From: Verrucomicrobiales bacterium
GTDB lineage: Bacteria; Verrucomicrobiota; Verrucomicrobiia; Verrucomicrobiales; SLCJ01
Length of the DNA stretch: 64,000 nt
Direction of reading: 5' to 3'
NCBI GenBank assembly: GCA_024636835.1
Contig: JAGXGH010000069.1
Coordinates: 1-64,000 of the forward strand
In this document: in pieces, positions 33,441-42,773 of the stretch
How the letters are laid out: every line of letters begins with the position of its first letter
Position numbering within the stretch: the stretch's first letter is position 1
Notes under the pieces: model-generated
What the model was told of the DNA's origin: nothing
Database searches by the model: none
Seen by the model: only the letters and a program-made list of their open reading frames with translations
Program-made: the position numbers and the translations under genes

Positions 33441-35945
33441 ATGCTCCGCCCTTCCCTCTTCCTCTCCGCCCTACTCTGTTCATCACTTCTTTGCCCTGCT
33501 CAAGGCTCAATGGAGGACTACGAGCGCTCTGCACAAATCCGCGAACGCTTCTCTGGCAAGGTTTTCAAGCAGTCGCTCAAGCCATATTGGTTCGCGAACG
33601 GCACGAAGTTCTGGTACCGCAATGGCCTGCGCGGAGGTGCCAGGGAGTTCGTTCTCGTCGATGCCATCGCCGGCACCCGCGAACCCGCATTCGATCACAC
33701 CCAGCTGGCCAATGCCCTCACTGAAAAGCTCGACAAAAAAATCGACCCCGACCGCCTGCCCGTGGATCGGTTGGAATTCGTCGGTGACACCATCCTCCTG
33801 AAAAGCCAGAGCGATGCCTGGAAATGGAATCTCAAGGACGCCTCACTGTCAGCCGTAGAGCCCTCGGAAAACGTCAACGAATCGACCGTTGAAGTCCTTT
33901 CCAAACCACGGCACAGCACCATGTCAGGAGAGGAAACCTCGATTCGCTTCATCAACCGCACCGACACCTTAGCGGAGCTTTATTGGGTCGGCCCAGATGG
34001 AAAACACACACCATACACCAGCCTCCAGCCTGGACAGTCACACACCCAGAGCACTTTCGTCGGCCACGTCTGGGTCGCCAAAGAGGCATCGGGCAAACTC
34101 CTCAACGCTTTCGCCGCCACCGAAAGCGATGGCGTCGCCATCATCGACGGCAAGCTCCCGGACTCGCCAAAAAAACGCGTAGGCAAAGGAGGCCATCACT
34201 CAATGACTTCGCCCAACGGTCGATACCGCGCGTTTTTCAAGAACCACAACCTCCATGTCCGCGACCTTGAGAAGAAGGAAAACATCGCCCTGAGCCAGGA
34301 CGGTACCGAGGAAAATCGCTACGGTGGCAGCGTCTGGTGGTCACCCGATTCAAAACATCTTGTCGCACTGCGCACCAAAAAAGGAGGTAACCGCAAGGTC
34401 TACTACGTCGAATCCTCGCCCAAGGACCAGCTTCAGCCCAAGCTCCACTCATATAACTACCTCAAACCCGGTGACGACATCCCTTTAGCTAAACCGCAGC
34501 TCTACGACCTGGTGAAAAAGAAACATCTCCCCATCGAGGATGCCCTTTTTCCCAACCCATGGTCGATCAGCGAGCTCCGTTGGGAACCCGATAGCTCCGC
34601 CTTCACCTTCCTCTACAACCAGCGCGGCCATCAGGTTATGCGCGTGCTCTCGGTCGACGCATCATCCGGCGCCGTCCGCGCGATCGTCGATGAAACCCCG
34701 GAAACCTTCTTCTGCTACAGCTCGAAAACCTTTCTCAAACACCTCCCCGCCAGCAACGAACTGATCTGGATGAGCGAACGCGATGGCTGGAACCACCTCT
34801 ACCTCATCGACAGCAAAACCGGCGAGGTAAAGAACCCAATCACCCAAGGCGAGTGGGTCGTGCGCGAAGTTTCCAAAGTGGATGAAGAGAACCGCCAGAT
34901 TTGGTTCACCGCCGGTGGCATCATTCCCGGCCAAGACCCCTACTACCTCCACCACGCCCGGGTGAACTTCGATGGCAGTAATCTCACCCTTCTCACTGAA
35001 AGCGACGGCACCCACTCGATCAGCTACTCGCCGGACCGTCGTTGCTTTATCGACAGCTGGTCACGAGTCGACCACCCCCCGGTGCACGAACTCCGCCGCA
35101 CAGAAGACGGCAAACTCATCTGCACGTTGGAAAACGCCGACATCAGCGCATTGAAAGAAGCCGGATGGAACGCTCCGCAACGCTTTGTCGCCAAGGGACG
35201 CGACGGCAAAACCGACATCCACGGCATCATCATCCGTCCGACAAATCACGACCCCTCGAAGTCCTACCCAATCCTGGAAGACATCTATGCCGGACCACAC
35301 AGCGCGTTTGTTCCTAAGAGCTTCATGGCCGTCAGCAACATGCACGCCATGGCGGAGCTCGGCTTCATCGTCGTCAAAATCGACGGCATGGGCACATCCC
35401 ACCGCTCGAAAGCCTTTCACGATGTAGCCTGGAAAAACCTCGGCGACTCCGGATTCCCCGACCGCATCAAATGGATCAAGGCCGCGGCCGCCAAAGACCC
35501 CTCGATGGATCTTTCGCGCATCGGTATCTACGGCGGAAGTGCCGGCGGGCAAAGCAGCACCCGAGCACTACTTGCCCATCCCGACTTCTACAAAGTCGCC
35601 GTCTCCGACTGCGGCTGTCACGACAACCGCGTCGATAAAATCTGGTGGAACGAGCAGTGGATGGGTTGGCCAATCGGCCCTCACTACGAAGAGCAATCCA
35701 ACGTCACCCAAGCCCACCGACTCGAAGGAAAGCTTTTGTTAATCGTCGGCGAGATGGATGAAAACGTCGACCCGGCGTCAACGATGCAGGTAGTTGACGC
35801 CTTAATAAAGGCCGACCGCGATTTCGACCTTCTCGTCATTCCCGGTGCCGGCCACGGTGCCGCCGGCACCAAATACGGACGCCGACGCCAAGCCGATTAC
35901 TTCGTCCGACATCTGCTCGACAAGGAGCCCCGATGGGAAGACTAG
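33441..35945 (+). CDS. S9 family serine peptidase (dipeptidyl peptidase IV type)
   Basis: An 834-residue secreted prolyl-oligopeptidase-family enzyme. A signal peptide (residues 1-22) is followed by the DPPIV-type beta-propeller (MTSPNGRYRAFFKNHNLHVR, WWSPDSKHLVAL) and the alpha/beta-hydrolase domain from about residue 560. The catalytic triad is Ser700 in YGGSAGG, Asp773 in MDENVD and His805 in GAGHGAAG. Length fits the family. It removes short peptides from the N-terminus or internally in the periplasm. Monocistronic by spacing; 52 bp before the U32 gene. Confidence 0.9.
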   Translation: MLRPSLFLSALLCSSLLCPAQGSMEDYERSAQIRERFSGKVFKQSLKPYWFANGTKFWYRNGLRGGAREFVLVDAIAGTREPAFDHTQLANALTEKLDKKIDPDRLPVDRLEFVGDTILLKSQSDAWKWNLKDASLSAVEPSENVNESTVEVLSKPRHSTMSGEETSIRFINRTDTLAELYWVGPDGKHTPYTSLQPGQSHTQSTFVGHVWVAKEASGKLLNAFAATESDGVAIIDGKLPDSPKKRVGKGGHHSMTSPNGRYRAFFKNHNLHVRDLEKKENIALSQDGTEENRYGGSVWWSPDSKHLVALRTKKGGNRKVYYVESSPKDQLQPKLHSYNYLKPGDDIPLAKPQLYDLVKKKHLPIEDALFPNPWSISELRWEPDSSAFTFLYNQRGHQVMRVLSVDASSGAVRAIVDETPETFFCYSSKTFLKHLPASNELIWMSERDGWNHLYLIDSKTGEVKNPITQGEWVVREVSKVDEENRQIWFTAGGIIPGQDPYYLHHARVNFDGSNLTLLTESDGTHSISYSPDRRCFIDSWSRVDHPPVHELRRTEDGKLICTLENADISALKEAGWNAPQRFVAKGRDGKTDIHGIIIRPTNHDPSKSYPILEDIYAGPHSAFVPKSFMAVSNMHAMAELGFIVVKIDGMGTSHRSKAFHDVAWKNLGDSGFPDRIKWIKAAAAKDPSMDLSRIGIYGGSAGGQSSTRALLAHPDFYKVAVSDCGCHDNRVDKIWWNEQWMGWPIGPHYEEQSNVTQAHRLEGKLLLIVGEMDENVDPASTMQVVDALIKADRDFDLLVIPGAGHGAAGTKYGRRRQADYFVRHLLDKEPRWED

Positions 35946-35997
35946 GAAGTGCAGGCAGTGATTTGCTTTGCGCCATTGCAGAGCGCATATTCCAAGG

Positions 35998-37299
35998 ATG
36001 AATGTGCTACCACCGATTCCGCGCGTGGCCAGATCGAAGGCGCCGATCTTACCCGATCATGACATCGAGCTACTCGCCCCCGCAGGCTGCTATGCATCCT
36101 TGCAAGCAGCCATCGACTCCGGTGCCGACGCCGTGTATTTCGGGCTCGCTCAGTTGAACATGAGAGCCAGGGCTCGACGCAGTTTTCATATCAAAGATCT
36201 CACCGAGATCATGACCCGCCTTAAGGAAGCCGGAGTGCTCGGATACCTGACGCTCAACACACTGCTCTACCCCCATGACATGGCCATGTGCCGACGTTTG
36301 ATGGAAGCCGCAGTGCAACAGCGCGTCGACGGTGTTATCGTCGCGGATATGGCCGCAGTCCAGATGGCGAACGAACTGGGCCTGGAAGTTCATCTTTCCA
36401 CTCAACTCTCGCTCTCCAACTACGAAGCCGTGAAATTCTATGCGCCGTATTGCGACCGGGTGGTATTGGCGCGCGAGTTGAATTTGTCGATGATCCGCAC
36501 CATCTACGACCGGATACGCGAAGACGGTTTGGTCGGACGTTCAGGGCTGGAAATGGAGATCGAAGCGTTCGCCCACGGTGCCTTGTGCATCGCAATCTCC
36601 GGCCGCTGCGGCATGAGTCTGTTCACCTCGAATGCCTCGGCAAACCGCGGCGCCTGTGATCAAAGCTGTCGCAAGGAATACGTGGTTACCGATGCAGACA
36701 GCGGCAGCCAACTCAAGGTCGACAACCATTTCGTGATGAGCCCGAACGACATCGCCACCTTGGATTTCATGGACGCCTTTCTGGGCGCGGGAATCAAAGT
36801 ATTGAAGATCGAGGGGCGCGGACGCAGCCCGGAATACGTCGCCGCGGTCACAAGAGCCTACCGCAAAGCCGTGGACGCAGTGAAGTCCGGCACCTTCGAC
36901 AAAGACTTCGTCGAGTCGGTCTATCCCGAGTTGGAGGGCGTCTACAATCGCGGTCTTTCCAGCGGTTATTATCTTGGACGCGAACAAGGGTGGTCCGGAG
37001 AATACGGGAACAAATCAAAACGCCGCAAGGTGCTCGTTGGCTCCATCTCGCATGTTTACACCAAGGCCGGAGTAGCTCAGATCGACTCCACAGCATCGTC
37101 ACTGGAGAGCGGACAGGACATTCTCATCATCGGTGAAAAGACCGGCGTGGTGGAGGAGAAACTCACAGAAATGCGCGTGGAAGAACCCAACGGAGTGATG
37201 ACGGATGCGATGCAATGTGGCCCTGGCCGCAAAATCACCATCAAAGTGCCACAGCGGGTGCGCAGCGGCGACAAACTCTTTAAAGTGACTGAGGCTTAA
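35998..37299 (+). CDS. U32 family peptidase / tRNA hydroxylation-type protein
   Basis: A 433-residue U32 protein. The start at 35998 is preferred, since a TTG at 35968 adds residues with no conservation character. The barrel begins [26 protein letters not shown]. The family signature is E-x-F-x-H-G-A-L-C-x-x-x-S-G-R-C followed by MS, then a cysteine pair region [14 protein letters not shown] and [14 protein letters not shown]. coli TrhP and RlhA of this family hydroxylate tRNA or rRNA; a peptidase role is less supported. A ferredoxin gene follows after 11 bp, suggesting a shared redox function. C-terminal ~80 residues form a beta-barrel ([18 protein letters not shown]). Confidence 0.9.
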   Translation: MNVLPPIPRVARSKAPILPDHDIELLAPAGCYASLQAAIDSGADAVYFGLAQLNMRARARRSFHIKDLTEIMTRLKEAGVLGYLTLNTLLYPHDMAMCRRLMEAAVQQRVDGVIVADMAAVQMANELGLEVHLSTQLSLSNYEAVKFYAPYCDRVVLARELNLSMIRTIYDRIREDGLVGRSGLEMEIEAFAHGALCIAISGRCGMSLFTSNASANRGACDQSCRKEYVVTDADSGSQLKVDNHFVMSPNDIATLDFMDAFLGAGIKVLKIEGRGRSPEYVAAVTRAYRKAVDAVKSGTFDKDFVESVYPELEGVYNRGLSSGYYLGREQGWSGEYGNKSKRRKVLVGSISHVYTKAGVAQIDSTASSLESGQDILIIGEKTGVVEEKLTEMRVEEPNGVMTDAMQCGPGRKITIKVPQRVRSGDKLFKVTEA

Positions 37300-37310
37300 C
37301 AGATTCCGAC

Positions 37311-37532
37311 ATGTTGGAAATTCATCACAAGAAGGCGGAATGCATCGGCTGCAAATTATGCGCCGATACGGCTCCCCAGTATTTTGAAATGGATGACGAC
37401 GGGCTGGCTCAACTCATCGGATCACGCGAAAACCGAGCATTTCATATCGCCCCATGTTTCGAAGAGGATAGTGAGGACCTGCAGCAATGCGAGGAGGGCT
37501 GCCCCGTCAACATCATCCGTATCCGCAAGTAA
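37311..37532 (+). CDS. Small [4Fe-4S] ferredoxin
   Basis: A 73-residue ferredoxin with C-I-G-C-K-L-C near the start and C-E-E-G-C-P near the end. The arrangement CxxCxxC ... CP fits one [4Fe-4S] cluster, with an additional Cys in PCFEED. It starts 11 bp after the U32 gene, so both are probably on one transcript. It may supply electrons to the U32 enzyme. Confidence 0.85.
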   Translation: MLEIHHKKAECIGCKLCADTAPQYFEMDDDGLAQLIGSRENRAFHIAPCFEEDSEDLQQCEEGCPVNIIRIRK

Positions 37533-37577
37533 CACTCTCGGTGAAAACTTCAGTCGTCACCTTTGCACCCCGGCGGC

Positions 37578-37885
37578 TCAATCCGGTTTGATGCTTTGGT
37601 CTCCGTAGGGATGCTCAGGGGTGACGCTTGTGTAATACCTGCCACAAGCGGTGAGCTTGCCATTCTGATCAAAAAGGGCCGAACTGGTCCCCTGAGGTGA
37701 ATCAACGCTGAATGGAAACCACGCATATCCGGCGATCCAATCCTGTTGCTCCATCCACGGCAGCACCTCCTTCATAAACTTCAAAGCTGCTGCTTGGTGA
37801 AGGTGATTTTGCCGCCCACAGACTCAGCATGAACGATCGAGACCGTGACCAGCGAAAGAAGCATCGCGAGCCGCTTTATCGTCAT
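37578..37885 (-). pseudogene. Remnant of a secreted glycoside hydrolase (GH128-like)
   Basis: The minus strand from 37885 reads a signal peptide (TIKRLAMLLSLVTVSIVHA) and ESVGGKITFTKQQL, then stops. In another frame it continues KFMKEVLPWMEQQDWIAGYA, FPFSVDSPQGTSSALFD and GKLTACGRYY to a TGA at 37578. The second part resembles the C-terminus of the Asl1-like / GH128 glycoside hydrolase family. Only the two ends remain, so most of the gene has been deleted. Confidence 0.7.
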
Positions 37886-38153
37886 GGCCTGAATAGCCGC
37901 GCCGCGACAAGATCAACCCCAGATTTTTCCAACCCGTCGCGAAACCGGGAAATGCAGCCCGTCAAAGCCCACCAGAAATCCGACTCCCAGCTAACGCTGC
38001 GGTGAAGACCTTTTGACATTTTCAACGAAGACTCAAGGCTTGCAGCCCAAAAATTCCGCGAATAGCGAAAGTCGGGCTAGGCTAATCTCTATTCTCAAAT
38101 CTTCCAATCTCTTTTCGGGAGGATGAATGCGCCTCGGTCATCGCATTCGCTTG
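37886..38153. other. Intergenic space, nothing recognised
   Basis: About 270 bp between the glycosidase remnant and pabB. No coding frame with family resemblance, hairpin with T-run, or repeat was recognised. Confidence 0.5.
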
Positions 38154-39323
38154 TCACACCTCCCAATCCAAACCCAGTGCAAGCGCCATTCCCTTTCCTT
38201 TATGGAGCGTTTCCTGATACTCGGCTTCGGGATCGGAGTCGGCGACAATGCCGGACCCAACGTGGAAGCTCATTTGCCGGTCGGTGGCGACAATGGTGCG
38301 GATGGCAATGTTGAACGCGGCTGCCCCATCGGCGCCGATATAGCCAATCGCTCCGGTATAGGCTCCGCGCTGGCAGGGTTCGAGTTCGGCGATAATTTCC
38401 ATCGCACGTTTTTTCGGAGCTCCGGTGATGGACCCTCCGGGCGAACACTGGTGGATCACATCAATGGCATCGAGGCCGTCGCGAAGCTGCCCTGTGACGG
38501 TGGAAACCAGGTGGTGCACGTGTTCGAAGGACTCGAGCGCAAGTAACTCGACCACCTCGACGGAGCCAAATTTGCAAACTCGGCCAAGGTCGTTGCGCTC
38601 TAGATCGGTGATCATGACTAACTCTGACCGCTCTTTCAATGAGCTCTGCAACTCGGCCATCGAGAGTGCATCTTCCTCCCTGCCAACGCAGCGGGGACGG
38701 GTGCCTTTGATGGGGCGGGTGACCACACGCGACCCGCAGATATCGATGAAGGTTTCCGGTGAGGCACAGAGCAATCGCCGACCATTGAGAGAAACGAAGG
38801 CTCCACGTGGCATCGGAGAAAGATCGCGAAGCCTTTGGTAGAGACTAACCGCGTCGGCTCCGGAAATCCCCCCTCCAACGAACCGCTGTGCGAGGTTGAC
38901 TTGATAGATATCTCCGGCGGCGATGTAGTCTTTGGCTGTAGAAACGATCTTACAAAACTCGCTGCGAGACATCTCGGGATTCATCACTGCGCTCACCGCG
39001 TCTGCGGTGGTGAGGTCTGTAGCGCCAAGAGCTGCCGGACTGCAGAAATGAGAGGCATACACTCCGAAACAAAACCGCCCGTCGTAGTCGATCGATCCTG
39101 CTAAAGCGCCGCTTTCCGAGGGTAAGCCTTTTAATACGGCGCGTAAGCGGTCGCGATCTGTGGCAGCGAACAAATCCCCGGTGAGAATTTCCAAGGGATC
39201 GTGAAAAAGACGCGATACTGGCTGCGACTCGCCTTCAGAGCGCCCCGAGGAATCCAGCCATACCATCCCGTCGCCATTGTCGTGGGCCGCGAGTTTGAGG
39301 AAGTGCTCTAAATCGGCATTCAT
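38154..39323 (-). CDS. pabB: Aminodeoxychorismate synthase component I
   Basis: A 389-residue chorismate-binding enzyme that makes 4-amino-4-deoxychorismate for folate synthesis. The motif VTRPIKGTRPR contains the PIKGT Lys that marks PabB rather than anthranilate synthase (PIAGT). Other family blocks are AGDIYQVNLAQRF, MITDLERNDLGRVC, SPGGSITGAPKKRAMEII and GSGIVADSDPEAEYQETLHK. It is shorter at the N-terminus than E. coli PabB, as in many bacteria. No amidotransferase (PabA) or lyase (PabC) gene is adjacent. Confidence 0.9.
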   Translation of the reverse strand: MNADLEHFLKLAAHDNGDGMVWLDSSGRSEGESQPVSRLFHDPLEILTGDLFAATDRDRLRAVLKGLPSESGALAGSIDYDGRFCFGVYASHFCSPAALGATDLTTADAVSAVMNPEMSRSEFCKIVSTAKDYIAAGDIYQVNLAQRFVGGGISGADAVSLYQRLRDLSPMPRGAFVSLNGRRLLCASPETFIDICGSRVVTRPIKGTRPRCVGREEDALSMAELQSSLKERSELVMITDLERNDLGRVCKFGSVEVVELLALESFEHVHHLVSTVTGQLRDGLDAIDVIHQCSPGGSITGAPKKRAMEIIAELEPCQRGAYTGAIGYIGADGAAAFNIAIRTIVATDRQMSFHVGSGIVADSDPEAEYQETLHKGKGMALALGLDWEV

Positions 39324-39537
39324 AGTATGGGCTGCAAAGTAATCCGGCGGAAATCCAAGAACATCGCAGTATGCTTCGTTCTATATCACAAGCCGCTCTT
39401 GCTTCAATCAACGAAGCAAGGGAATGGCGGCGCTGTGACCAATACCAAGATTGAGCATCAGAAACAATTCCATCGATAAACTTGATCCCAGCGCGGTTGC
39501 AGCAACAGTAAACACATTGTCCGCACCTCACTCACCA

Positions 39538-40659
39538 ATGCAATTTCCACGCACTAACACGCTCCGATCCGGCTCCACATTCATGTGGGTGCTTGTCGTT
39601 CTTACGGCGGCCGTCGTTGTGCACATCATCATCCTGACGCGTCATCAGAACCCAGCTGAAATAGCCGCGTCTGAGCCCGTTTTGAAGGAAGCCGCGCAGA
39701 CGCAGGTCTCCCCGCTACCGGAACTCCCATTGCCCGACATCACTAAACCGATGCCAAAAACCGCTGAGCCACGCCGCCCCATTCTCGCCAAACCTACGCT
39801 GAACGTCGCCACGGCAACATCTACTGCACCGACAGCGAAGGCTTACCCAGCGCTCGAAATCACCGACAAACGCGTTGAAAAACTGCTTCACGACGCCGTT
39901 CGTGCACGCCAGCAGGACGATATTGGTACCGCCATCGCCAAGCTCCGCGAGGCTGAGCGCATCACACCAGGCCACCCGCGCCTGCTGTTTGAGCTCGCCA
40001 CCACGCTCGAGCAAATCGGGCGCACCGACAAGGCGGCAGAGGCTTATCAGAAAGTCCACGCAATGGGTGCCGAACTGACCGGCCCCTACCATGAACTCGC
40101 CGAGCAAAAACTCACCCAAGGCATGCGCTCGATTGCCAGTGAGGCACCGATCGAGGAAGTCGTCTACCTCGGCAATGTCGAAGAGCGCCGAGACCCTATC
40201 ATCGACCCCGGCGACGGTTCGGCCATCGGGCTGACCTTGGAAATCACGGCGTCCATCCAATCACGCCCCGGTGTGGTGATCGAAGATTCCGTCAATGACG
40301 TCTACATCGCCGTGCATCTCGTCGATATCGTCGATGGGTTTAAAGAAGAACTCATCGCCAGTGAGCCGCCAAAACAGGATTGGCTCGAACTTCCCGTCGA
40401 CTGGAAAGATGGCGGACTGGAAACTCTCCGCCTGACCTACAAGCTACCACGTGTAGACAACCTCGAAGAACTGGGTCTCAATAGCAGAAAATACCTCGGT
40501 TATGTGATTGAGCTTTACTATAAAGGGCGTCTTGTGGATTTAGTAGCGCGACCACGCCGCCTCGCTAGGTTCACACCTGCCGAAGGTGAACTGGACGCCA
40601 CCCCTGCAAATCATACGAATTCTCCCCCCGAAGGATTTAGTGATCCCTCTGAGTGGTAA
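39538..40659 (+). CDS. Membrane-anchored TPR-like protein
   Basis: A 373-residue protein. The start at 39538 begins MQFPRTNTL and is followed by one membrane helix (FMWVLVVLTAAVVVHIIIL). A Pro/Ala/Thr-rich linker precedes a TPR-like pair (RQQDDIGTAIAKLREAERI, PRLLFELATTLEQIGRTDKA), then a beta-rich C-terminal half (~200 residues) of unknown fold. Likely an envelope-assembly or scaffold protein. Its stop TAA is the first part of a TAATACC sequence. In 39324-39537 a single AATACCAAGATT half-palindrome is seen, otherwise nothing. Confidence 0.65.
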   Translation: MQFPRTNTLRSGSTFMWVLVVLTAAVVVHIIILTRHQNPAEIAASEPVLKEAAQTQVSPLPELPLPDITKPMPKTAEPRRPILAKPTLNVATATSTAPTAKAYPALEITDKRVEKLLHDAVRARQQDDIGTAIAKLREAERITPGHPRLLFELATTLEQIGRTDKAAEAYQKVHAMGAELTGPYHELAEQKLTQGMRSIASEAPIEEVVYLGNVEERRDPIIDPGDGSAIGLTLEITASIQSRPGVVIEDSVNDVYIAVHLVDIVDGFKEELIASEPPKQDWLELPVDWKDGGLETLRLTYKLPRVDNLEELGLNSRKYLGYVIELYYKGRLVDLVARPRRLARFTPAEGELDATPANHTNSPPEGFSDPSEW

Positions 40660-40716
40660 TACCCCGCCGAATAACGACTCATTTTCTCCGAAGCGCTCTC
40701 CTTCCTCTTGCCGCCT

Positions 40717-42639
40717 GTGACGACTCTCGCCTATCTCCCGAATAATCCCCGCGCCGAATCCTTCTGCGCTGAACTCAGTGACCCCCCATCGAACGTCAAC
40801 GTCAGCTTGTGCACCACGGCTGAGGAGTTTGTCGCGCGCGCCTCGACCATGCTCCGTCCAGACGGGGCAATCATCACACACGACGTGCATTTCGCCGAGA
40901 TCATCGAGTCGCTCAAGGGCCTCGAAGATGAGATCCCGCTGGTGATCCTCGCACCGCACGATACGATCTCCGCCGTTCAAGCCGAAGTTGGCAATCATCC
41001 GGTGATCCCATTACCAGGAACACCAATGGCTGCGTGCGTGCTGCTTTCAGTCGATCCAGTAAACGACCCCGGCTGCCTGCTTTCGACTTTCCAGCTCACC
41101 CGCCTCGTCTCTTACGGGCGCATGACACACACTTTCGAGGCGTCGCAGGTTTCCATCGATCGGCCAGTTTTCCTACATCTGTTGAATGCCGAGCACACAG
41201 AGGACGAGGAGATCTCGCGGGACTTCCTGGCCGACCTTCAAGCGAAGGCGAAAGCGAGCCATGAGACATTGATCCCCGTGTTCCAAGCAATCAACGACGG
41301 CTCACGCCTCTACTACGCAGCGGAGCACGTCCGCACCGAAACCCTCTCCCAAGTAATCGAGGAAGGACGCAGCATCAACCCATTGAGTGCTCTACGGATA
41401 CTCCATGCCGCGGCGGCTTCACTACTGCACCTCTACGGCATCAAGGTCAGCGCCCACACACTGGAAGCCGAGCATGTGTTCCTCGTCCCCGAAGCATCCG
41501 ACCAATGCCGCATCGAGAACATCGCGTTCGCCGGCGGCATGACCGAGAGAGAACATCTCGCCAACCTCGGGCATTTCGCCAAAACGCTTATCCACTCACT
41601 CGACGTCTCCAATGAGTTCGCCGAAGAAGTTCGCACCTGGCTCACTGCCGTAGCTGAGCAGCCATCCTTACGTGATGCTGCACTAGACGCGCGAAAGACA
41701 CTCGCTCGGCTCGAAGGTCGTGGCACCATCGTCGATCCTCCGACCCACATCCCGGGCAGCCCGAACACCAACCTGCCTGGCCGCCGTCAGAAGCAGGGTG
41801 CGCCCGTAGGCCTTATCCTCGGTGCCGTCGCGCTAATCGGCGCCGCATTCTACTTCTTATCCGGAGATAGCACTCCAAAAGTCGAACTGCGCGATCACAA
41901 CAAAATGGTCGAAATCGCCGGTGGTGTGCTGCAAACCTCACGCGGAACCATGGATGTGGAGCCATTCTGGATCGATGCCTACGAGGTCACCATCGCTCAG
42001 TATCACGAGTTCCTTATTGATACCGACGGCAACCCAAACAGCAGCTACATTAATCATCGCGATCAACCCAAAACCAAAACATCTCACGTTCCCGAGAACT
42101 GGGATAAATACTACCCCATCGCCGAACAGGGCGGAAAATACCTCGACCATCAGATCACTCTCAACCACCCCGTATTCGGTGTGGACTGGTGGGATGCCTA
42201 TGCTTATGCCCGCTGGAAAGATCGCCGACTCCCCACCGCCGCAGAGTGGGAGTTCGCCGCGCGCGGCAGTGACGACAGAAAATTCCCTTGGGGCAGTAAT
42301 TGGAAGCCCGAGAACACCAACTCAGGATTAGACAGCACTAAAAACAACAGCACCAAGCCAGGCAGCATCGATGGATTTTCTGCTTGGGCACCAGTCGACC
42401 GCCCGGTTGGTGACGTCACCCCGGAAGGCGCCTTCGGGCTCACTGGCAATATTTCAGAATGGACAGATACCCTCGTCCCCGACAGCTTCGACCCCGATAA
42501 ACTCGTCCCATTGATCAAAGGAGGCACGTTCTATTCGCTGAAGATCAACCTTTCCGACTCCAAACTGCCGAAATCCCGATCCCAGCGCTCGCCGCTCGTC
42601 GGATTCCGCACTGCATCCAGCCGCAAACCGTCGCAATAG
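40717..42639 (+). CDS. Pseudokinase-membrane-FGE domain fusion protein
   Basis: About 640 residues from a GTG at 40717 (a TTG at 40708 is possible). Residues ~1-120 resemble a receiver-like alpha/beta domain (LRPDGAIITHDVHF, IPLVILAPHDT). Residues ~125-330 follow a Ser/Thr kinase outline (VSYGRMTHTFEAS, PVFLHLL, RILHAAAASLLHLYG) but the VAIK Lys, HRD and DFG are missing (KVSAHTLEAEHVFL; IENIAFAGG). A membrane helix (VGLILGAVALIGAAFYFL) leads to an FGE-sulfatase domain (PFWIDAYEVTIAQYHEFL, RLPTAAEWEFAARG, GNISEWTDT, VGFRTA). FGE-like domains are used for formylglycine formation or other roles; the Cys pair needed for true FGE activity is not evident. A signalling or scaffold role is likely. 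Confidence 0.8.
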   Translation: MTTLAYLPNNPRAESFCAELSDPPSNVNVSLCTTAEEFVARASTMLRPDGAIITHDVHFAEIIESLKGLEDEIPLVILAPHDTISAVQAEVGNHPVIPLPGTPMAACVLLSVDPVNDPGCLLSTFQLTRLVSYGRMTHTFEASQVSIDRPVFLHLLNAEHTEDEEISRDFLADLQAKAKASHETLIPVFQAINDGSRLYYAAEHVRTETLSQVIEEGRSINPLSALRILHAAAASLLHLYGIKVSAHTLEAEHVFLVPEASDQCRIENIAFAGGMTEREHLANLGHFAKTLIHSLDVSNEFAEEVRTWLTAVAEQPSLRDAALDARKTLARLEGRGTIVDPPTHIPGSPNTNLPGRRQKQGAPVGLILGAVALIGAAFYFLSGDSTPKVELRDHNKMVEIAGGVLQTSRGTMDVEPFWIDAYEVTIAQYHEFLIDTDGNPNSSYINHRDQPKTKTSHVPENWDKYYPIAEQGGKYLDHQITLNHPVFGVDWWDAYAYARWKDRRLPTAAEWEFAARGSDDRKFPWGSNWKPENTNSGLDSTKNNSTKPGSIDGFSAWAPVDRPVGDVTPEGAFGLTGNISEWTDTLVPDSFDPDKLVPLIKGGTFYSLKINLSDSKLPKSRSQRSPLVGFRTASSRKPSQ

Positions 42640-42773
42640 CGATGAATTCTCAACAACGCACAGGGATTGGTAAATCTCTTGCGGTATACGGATAATCCTT
42701 CAACATCAACACAGCCGGGTTGCAGTGCTACACCACCTCCACGAATCGGCACCTCATTCAATCTTCACAAATT

